Part shown: piece after piece, positions 58,101 to 64,000 of the stretch | Position numbering within the stretch: the stretch's first letter is position 1 | Layout: each line of letters starts with the position of its first letter | Source: Rhodamnia argentea | Taxonomy: Eukaryota > Streptophyta > Magnoliopsida > Myrtales > Myrtaceae | Assembly: GCF_020921035.1 (NCBI RefSeq) | Contig: NC_063151.1 | Location: 35,098,934 to 35,162,933, forward strand | Direction: 5' to 3' | Length of the DNA stretch: 64,000 bases | Notes under the pieces: model-generated | The model's input: only the letters and a program-made list of their open reading frames with translations | Database searches by the model: none | What the model was told of the DNA's origin: nothing | Made by a program: the position numbers and the translations under genes

Positions 58101-58602
58101 GGCTCTCAATTGGTTGGTTCCTTGAGATCGTTTTTGGTGCCCCTTGTAGTTCATGTAGAGTAATAATTGCCACCCATTATACTTGCAGGTATTGGGAATC
58201 CACCAGGAACTATGGATGTGAAAGCTTTCCTTTTGCAAAAGTTCAGCTCAGTGGAACGTGAACAGGTAAATCTCTGTTATAATACTCTGCAAGTTCATAC
58301 CCATCTTGCTGCCAACAATAAGTACAGTTTTGTCTTGGTAAAAATGTCTACACAGATACCTATGTACTAAAAGCCAATGTAGTTTGTTCTTCTTTTCAGG
58401 GTTAAGACTCATGTTCTCAAAAAAATAGATTGTTAAAGATTAGTCACAGGGTAGAAATAATTCTGCTGAAAATTGGTTCATACAGATTGATGAGGCATTG
58501 GATCAAGGAGTTCACGCTGTGAGGGCATTAGTGCTCAAAGGCTTTAGCCAGCGTATAAGCAGATTTAATACGGGGCAGAAGTATAAGTATCACAAAGTTT
58601 GA
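55131..58602 (+). CDS. CRS2: CRS2-like group II intron splicing factor (peptidyl-tRNA hydrolase fold)
   Basis: Eight exons: 55131-55340, 55437-55521, 55649-55716, 56740-56790, 56887-56960, 58054-58112, 58189-58265 and 58486-58602, giving 246 aa. A start at 55098 in the same frame would add 11 residues. I prefer 55131 because an acceptor-like TATGCAG lies just before it. After a plastid-type leader comes the Pth fold: IVGLGNPGNKYHGTRHN (Asn59, His69), KPQAYMNFSGES (Met115, Asn116), VYDE (Asp141), then KGGHGQHSG. CRS2-type signatures are NTIQSKALIGIG and RLQPKGGHG. CRS2 works with CAF1/CAF2 in splicing chloroplast group IIB introns. A true organellar hydrolase is the alternative, but Ser162 replaces the bacterial substrate-binding Asn. 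Intron 3 exceeds 1 kb. Confidence 0.9.
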
Positions 58603-60304
58603 TATTAGTTATTGAATCATATTGTATTTCTCCCTTATGTCTGGTTAACAAGAACGAAACACTTGCAAAGCCTTGATTATGCTAAGTACAGTCATACGAA
58701 TTATCTAGCGCTAGTCATGCAACCTAAAATCCCTTGCTAAATTTTGTCTGCGTGTCCTACTGACCCATCTTGGAATTTTACCAGTGTAATTAGATGAAAT
58801 GCGCTAGCTTAAAGTTTTTGACATCATGGTAACTAACAAGGAATCCTCCTTAACATTGATCGACAGATGTTTCGATCCAATTGCTTCTTTAGCTTGGCAA
58901 TCTATTTGGTCACAGGTTGCTGGGTTTCTCGTTCCATCTGAACATATTTAGCCAATAAGTAGTGAGATTGCGGAATTACGTGCAAAAACACTACACGAAA
59001 AGCTTTGATGAGTACGAAGGTCGGAGAGTATTATTCAAGTTGATGCCTTTGAGGCAAAAACATGAGTTTACGTCTAGGATAGACATCCAACTACCTTCCC
59101 AAGCTCGAAGAACGGTTGTTCGAGGCACTCTGTTTTGTTTCAATTTGTCAGGTAAAATAGTCCTGGTGCATCCAACCACCCTGCCATTAGAATGGAGTGC
59201 AAAAATGGGTGATCATGCAATGGCTATCTCCAAGGAAAATCCGAGGAAGTGTCCTAAATTTTTCTGGCATGCGGATTTCACTAAAACAGCTACTTTAGGT
59301 TCAGTCTCTTTCTCAGCCAAGAGAACCAGAAGAACATGGAAGGCCATGTGTGAGGAGAGACCAAAAGAGGAACAGCATGGGGACAAGCAGAGAAAGCCAT
59401 CCTTATCTGTCAATTTGTCCTCCAAATAAAGCATGTGGCTTCAAGCCTTTCAATAATGGCTCCACTGGCCCCTCCACTCAATAATCCAACCCTTTTTAGT
59501 CCTCCTATCTTCTCATTGGAACTTTTGGGATCTCCCCATCAATTGACCCTTCAAGAAGCAAAGAAAGTTAAAAAAAAAAAAAAAAAGGGAAATGAAATGA
59601 AATTTACCCCAACCCGAGTTTCCCCATCAATTTTAGATGTGTAATGCTAAGTAGTAATCTTCAGTCAAAGTAAATTTGAGAGCCAAGTTCATCATCCTCT
59701 CCGGTCGAGTCTTATTTATTGCGTATAAATGGGGCGGTTCACATGTATCGTGGGGACTGATCAAACCAAAGATTTAAACAATCCATGTTAGGGAAAGACA
59801 ATTTGTGATCCTGGTCATCCTGATTACAGGCTTAAATCCAAAGTCGCCATAGTTAAATGACTTTTTCAATATTGTTCGGGGCGGGCCGAGTCGGGTTTTC
59901 TATCATTTTAGGTTATTTAGGTACCCTAGCTAAACAATCTTATATTGCATGCTCATACATAGAACAGATGGCACAAATTTCACAATGAACCAAAGAAAAA
60001 CAGCAAGAACTGTCCATGAAGATTGAACCCGTCCATTCCTCAATAATTTGAGCACACATTACAAGTTACAAACAGCTCGTCCAGGAAAAGCGAATACGAA
60101 GCAGGGGAAAAAGGGACACAGTCAGAAGTCCAGAATACAACAAATGATGACCAAGCTCCTAGTCCATCCAATGCAGCACACAGCGCAAACATATATTGGC
60201 TGAAACTACCAAAAGACTTGAAAAAAAAAATTTGCAACTTCAAAATATATTAGACCCACTCGTTCTACGAATGATGTAAAAGAATACCGTACCGCTAAAC
60301 CTAA
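58603..60304. other. CRS2 3' region and spacer
   Basis: Includes a 155-aa plus-strand frame at 58962-59429 (MRLRNYVQKHYTKSFDEYEG start, basic C-terminus). I do not recognise it, and it may be a chance frame. A poly(A) run lies at about 59571-59586. 60240-60304 is probably the 3' UTR of the next minus-strand gene. Confidence 0.35.
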
Positions 60305-61105
60305 TCACTTCCTGAACTTGCTCTTATCCTTCCCACCGAGGAACATGGAGCTCAAACCGAACAGATTCCCTGAAGGCACATGCAAAACCGGATTGACCCG
60401 GAAACCGCCGTTGTTGTTGTTGTTGTTGTTGATGTTCCCATGAAAGCCATTACTGCTCTTCCTCAGCGGAGGTTTCTGATAACTCGATGACGATGGAGAC
60501 GGCGAAGAAGCTTGAAATGGCTTGATTGGAAAGCCTTGCTTGATAGGAGAACAAGTTTGCTTCTGGTAATGAAGATGCTGGTGGTGGCTCTCCTTGCTGT
60601 TGTTGCCGTTCAATGGCGACCCGGTCGAGTTGCTCCGCGACAAGAGTGGCAAAGGACACAAACTCCTTCCATACCCGCTTCCGCAAGAACTCAAGTTCAA
60701 GCTCCTGCTCCGCTTGAACTTCCAAAACGACTTGGAATTGTTGCCGCTCTGTTGCTTCTCCTCGCTCTTCAAGCTCTGCTTCTCGGAGTCCTCGGAATGA
60801 CCCTCTCGTTTCAGAGGCTGGTTCCGGGAAGCATGTTTCTTGATTTGGGTGGTGGGGACGATCTTGCCATCGGAGAAGAGCTCGTCAGCGGAGGAAGGCT
60901 CGTGGCAGCCGAAGACGTCGAGGTTGTTGGAGAAGTTGAAGTCGAAGCTGGGGCTGCTCAGATGGGTGGGGCCTCCGGCTGAGTCCGAGCGGAAATGATG
61001 GCGTTGCTGGTCTAGAGGGACGACGGCTTCGGAGAGGCGTAGGTCGTGGGAGAAGGAGATTCTGGGGCTGGCGCTTGGGTTCTCGGACAAGAGCTCCATC
61101 GACAT
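60305..61105 (-). CDS. Uncharacterised Ser/Asn-rich plant protein, possibly membrane-associated kinase regulator-like
   Basis: A 266-aa single-exon frame. I start it at the MSMELL methionine (61105), because upstream sequence in the same frame is CT-rich leader although the frame stays open to 61534. Visible pieces are ISFSHDLRLSEAVVP at the N-terminus, FDFNF, SSADELFSDGKI, FWKFKRSRSLN near the middle, LPLLSRSNSTGSP, a poly-Asn run (encoded by the GTT repeat at 60413-60434) and a C-terminal LFGLSSMFLGGKDKSKFRK. The ADELF..G.I and KRSRSLN-type elements recall a plant family annotated as unknown or as membrane-associated kinase regulators. No catalytic domain or membrane span is present. The functional label is a guess; the gene itself is fairly sure. 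Confidence 0.75.
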   Translation of the reverse strand: MSMELLSENPSASPRISFSHDLRLSEAVVPLDQQRHHFRSDSAGGPTHLSSPSFDFNFSNNLDVFGCHEPSSADELFSDGKIVPTTQIKKHASRNQPLKREGHSEDSEKQSLKSEEKQQSGNNSKSFWKFKRSRSLNLSSCGSGYGRSLCPLPLLSRSNSTGSPLNGNNSKESHHQHLHYQKQTCSPIKQGFPIKPFQASSPSPSSSSYQKPPLRKSSNGFHGNINNNNNNNGGFRVNPVLHVPSGNLFGLSSMFLGGKDKSKFRK

Positions 61106-61853
61106 AGTTTTCTTGCTGGTGGGAAACTTCAAGAAACTCACGTCGGACCGAGACACGAACGAGACGAAATGGGAAGAGAATGAGCAGAGTGAGATGAGAC
61201 AGCGACGGAGAGAAGGGAATGTAGGGTTCTGGGAAAGTGATTTGACCCAGAGAGAGAGAGAGAGCGCTTTACCTTGAGCTTGTTCGTAGCTCAAAGAAAT
61301 GAAGAAAGAGAGAAGTCTTCTCTTCAATGGAGGGGGATTGAGCAAAGTGGGGAGAGAGAGAGAGAGAGAGAGAGAGAGACGTGTGGAGAGATTTGAGCAT
61401 GCAAAAGCGGGCATTGCAGAGCTGGAAATGGTGGGGTAGTTTAAGGAAGGAGCAAGTCGGGCATTGCTGGATATTCGCAAAAGGGCATTATTGTCCATTA
61501 AAAGATTGAGATTCAGGACATGGAACTGAACCACTGCCCTGTCAAACCAAAGTCAAATCATCAATTTACGCACTGCAGTTGATCCATCCCAACTGCACAA
61601 CTTGTTTATGTTCCCATCTTGAAACTAACCTTTCAATAAGCAAGTAACCAAGTCAGGGCGACGACTCCAAGTAACTTTCCTAGGCTATGTTCGTTTTGTG
61701 AGGAATTAATATTTCTGAAAAATATAAGTTAATTTTCAAAATAATTATTACAATTCTGAAAAAGAATAAGAAATTATTTTCCCTTGCTTGACAAGGAAAT
61801 TTTTGTTTTTATTTTTTCCCAAGGAGACATGCATTATTGGGACATTAGTAACT
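61106..61853. other. Leader and upstream region, with GA microsatellite
   Basis: A GA run lies at about 61353-61378 and a second shorter one at 61252-61263, both in the probable 5' leader of the minus-strand gene. From 61680 the sequence GTTCGTTTTGTGAGGAATTA may be one arm of a foldback MITE. Confidence 0.4.
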
Positions 61854-62725
61854 TGGGCACGGGCAAACAAAGAATCGAGCCTAGCCTCGATGGACCTTGA
61901 CCCAAGCACTGGGGACCCAATCTCGGGCACAAGCACGAGCACTCGTCCTAGGTCCATAGAAGAAGGGCTCACGTCAACATCGAGTCCACGCTAGGTCCAT
62001 GGAGGCTGAGTTCGGGTTCACAGAGGCTAGGCTCGGGACCCACGTGTCCATGCCCAACTCCCCAATACTCGGGCCTAGGTCCAACGAGGCCGAGCTCGAG
62101 ACCTCGATGCTCGTGCCCGATTCCCGGGCGCCCATACTCAAGTCCATTGATGACGGGCACGAGTTTGTGCCAATGCCCCAATTTCTTAGCACGAGCACCG
62201 GGGCACCGAGCCTACCTTGATGGACTCGACACTAGCACTAGGTGATTACAAATACGAGCGTCATGGATCTAGGCACGGCGGCTGGGTTCTTGGGCCCGAC
62301 CTCTATGGATGCAAGTGTTGCCTCGATGGACCGGGGTCTGGACACCGTGGAGCCGGGCACAAGCATCGGTGTCTCGAGTTTAGCCTCTGCAGACATGGGC
62401 ATGGGCAGCAAGGAGTTGGGCATGAGTACTAGGGTCTCAAGCCTAGCCTTTGCGAGCCCAAGTTCAAGCGCCGAGAAATTAGGCATGGATACTAGGGTAC
62501 TAAGCCCAGCCATTGTGGATCCCAACCCCGACCTTTGTAGAACCTAGACTTGGTGTTGGGGACTCGAGCACGAGCACCAGCATCCTAGGCTCGACCTCTA
62601 TAGACCTAGGCATCGGGGTCCTTGGCTTGGCTTTTGTGGACCCGGGGCGAAGCATATGTGGATCCAAGTACAGGCACCGGGGTCTCGAGTCCGGCCCTGG
62701 TGGACCTAACCCCAACCTCTAAACT
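61854..62725. repeat. Degenerate 63-bp satellite built of 21-bp subunits
   Basis: Successive units start for example at about 62024 and 62087 (GCTAGGCTCGGG..., GCCGAGCTCGAG...) and at about 62350, 62413 and 62476 (GAGCCGGGCACAAGCATCGG, GAGTTGGGCATGAGTACTAG, AAATTAGGCATGGATACTAG). Each 63-bp unit divides into three 21-bp parts. As the period is a multiple of three, several frames stay open on both strands; I do not regard them as genes. Confidence 0.8.
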
Positions 62726-63690
62726 CTGGCTTAGTCACCCAAAACTCGGGAGCAGGCATTAGGGTTGTCATATCTCTAGTTCATATTGAAGCTTCACAAT
62801 TTTTTCGCAATTTTTTGGTTACAACAAAGTTGCACAAAAATGGTGAGAGAATCGAAACTCATTTTTCTTGTAGCTCTACATTGACTTTGAAGCTTCATGA
62901 AAGTGACGAGAGAGTTAAAATACTATAGTTTTCGGAACACTATAGTTTTAGGAATTGCGAAGGTGAATGATCATGTTTTCTCTTTTGTTACGTTTGACAT
63001 TCGTTGGCTAATTCACCTTGTCATTGTTGCTGTAATCCATTAACGTTTCTTTTCATAGTCAAACCTATTGCTCCGGAATGACGCAATGAGCTCATTTGTT
63101 GTCTTAGATGGATTGAATTATGAAGGTCATCTCCGTTTATGCATTTGTGATTTCTTTAGCAGTGACATGAGAGATTCTTACCATCTTCGTTTGTGCATTT
63201 TCTAATTCATTTCATTAATATGTCGTTCATACCAAATAGTGGACGGGATATGATATGTAAATATTCAACTTTATTCACTAAATAGTCGATAGAATATAAT
63301 AAGATTTTCGGATTTCATATCGTATCATATTTAGTCATACTTGACTAAAATCCAGATCACAAAGGCAACCTTGGAACCGAAAAGTGCCACGAGAAGGGAA
63401 GAGCATTGGACAGACGAAGGTCCTTCCCCGGTCAAATCGGGCCAATCAGGCTCGACGACGGCTTCTTTTCCTTTCCCACTGGGAAAAAATTACACCTTTA
63501 CACGTACACGCAATTGGTCGGTTGACTTTTCAACGGTGTTCAGGAAGACCCCAACGCCAACTCCACGCCGTCGCCAACTTCCCCTTCCTACAGTTGGTTT
63601 CTTTACCAGCAGATTCAATTGAACCCGCAAAAGCCGAGGAAAGACAAGTAAGCTCGAGCTCCTGTTTGAAGGCATTAGCGGCGGAGAACA
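62726..63690. other. Spacer and promoter/leader of the M50B-like gene
   Basis: AT-rich to about 63350, then a mixed leader sequence up to the start codon at 63691. Frames at 63341-63622 and 63384-63728 lie in the leader and are not supported. Confidence 0.4.
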
Positions 63691-63780
63691 ATGCCCAATT
63701 GGGAGCTCAAGAATTGTTGCCAGCATGACCAGGTCGTGTTTCTGGTCTGCGTGGGAGTCTACACCGTCGTCATCCTGTTG
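63691..63780 (+). CDS. Peptidase M50B-like membrane protein, first exon only (cut by window end)
   Basis: ATG at 63691 opens MPNWELKNCCQHDQVVFLVC and continues through VGVYTVVILL. It ends at 63780, directly before a GTACGC donor, after exactly 30 codons. This N-terminus, with its first hydrophobic span, matches what I recall of plant M50B-like proteins (DUF class, HExxH-type metalloprotease relatives with several membrane helices); the HEASHA motif would lie in the next exon, beyond or near the window edge. No second exon was found in the remaining 220 bp. Confidence 0.7.
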
Positions 63781-64000
63781 GTACGCCCAGCTTTCTTTTC
63801 TCTTTCATGTGTTGGTTGTCTACCCGGGTTTGGTTCTTGAACGAGTAATCGAGAAACAGAGGGAAAACAAAAGGATAGACTGGCTTTGTTGCTGGGGACT
63901 CGTTGTGAGTGCTGAGAAAGTGGAACTCTGAGTTGACTAGATGATAATGTTGGGTTGGAAGATTTTTGGGTTATCTGTTTCTGTCCTTTAACATTTTTGG
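63781..64000 (+). other. Start of intron 1 of the M50B-like gene
   Basis: T-rich sequence after the donor at 63781, as expected for a plant intron. No acceptor followed by a fitting frame was seen before the window ends. Confidence 0.5.

Noticed and set aside
60305-61534. Upstream extension of the minus-strand gene to a 409-aa protein
   Set aside because: The extra 143 residues are Ser/Leu-rich translations of CT microsatellite leader; the MSMELL start fits the family look better.
61999-62547. Several 70-100 aa frames on both strands
   Set aside because: They come from the 63-bp satellite, whose period keeps frames open.

Overview
The window looks like nuclear DNA from a dicot plant. It has intron-rich genes with GT..AG splice sites, organelle-targeting leader peptides, LRK10L-type receptor kinases, and AT-rich spacers full of MITEs and Mutator-like elements. 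The closest relatives I recall are plant proteins. The repeat style (long A/T-rich inverted termini around GC-rich cores, plus a 63-bp satellite) reminds me of Myrtaceae such as Eucalyptus, but that placement is only an impression. Intron-containing genes were rebuilt by hand from splice sites. In every model the exon lengths sum to a multiple of three and the reading phase is kept at each junction.

Layout. 1-4.3 kb: short tandem repeats, one GC-rich single-exon gene of unknown function (1681-2115) and a PIF/Harbinger-type MITE. 4.3-17 kb: a tandem duplication of about 6 kb. Each unit carries decayed receptor-ectodomain fragments followed by a complete three-exon LRK10L receptor kinase gene (7323-9923 and 13227-16769). 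A third, broken kinase copy follows (17281-18560). 21.2-38.5 kb: three minus-strand organelle-function genes: CRS1-like (chloroplast intron splicing, three CRM domains), a plastidic glucose transporter (pGlcT), and mitochondrial pyruvate dehydrogenase E1 beta. 39-49.5 kb: gene-poor, made of foldback and MULE-type elements, a second copy of the PIF/Harbinger MITE, and a relic of the 5' end of the PDH E1 beta gene with MITEs inserted beside and within it. 50.0-50.7 kb: an intronless single C2H2 zinc-finger gene with an EAR-like end. 52.7-54.6 kb: a MULE that still carries a MuDR DNA-binding fragment. 55.1-58.6 kb: a CRS2-like gene of the peptidyl-tRNA hydrolase fold. 60.3-61.1 kb: a Ser/Asn-rich plant protein on the minus strand. 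61.9-62.7 kb: a 63-bp degenerate satellite. 63.69 kb: first exon of a peptidase M50B-like membrane protein that runs off the window.

How the genes relate. CRS1, pGlcT and CRS2 all act in plastids. From memory their Arabidopsis homologues lie together near At5g16140-At5g16180, so this is probably old conserved gene order and not a pathway cluster. The LRK10L array is the one rapidly evolving gene family here, with intact, slightly truncated and dead copies side by side. I found no CRISPR array, tRNA or rRNA gene, or intact retrotransposon, and nothing that amounts to a new biological system. The most interesting items are the receptor duplication, two GC-AG introns in neighbouring genes, an active-site substitution in the CRS2-like protein, and several well-bounded transposons.
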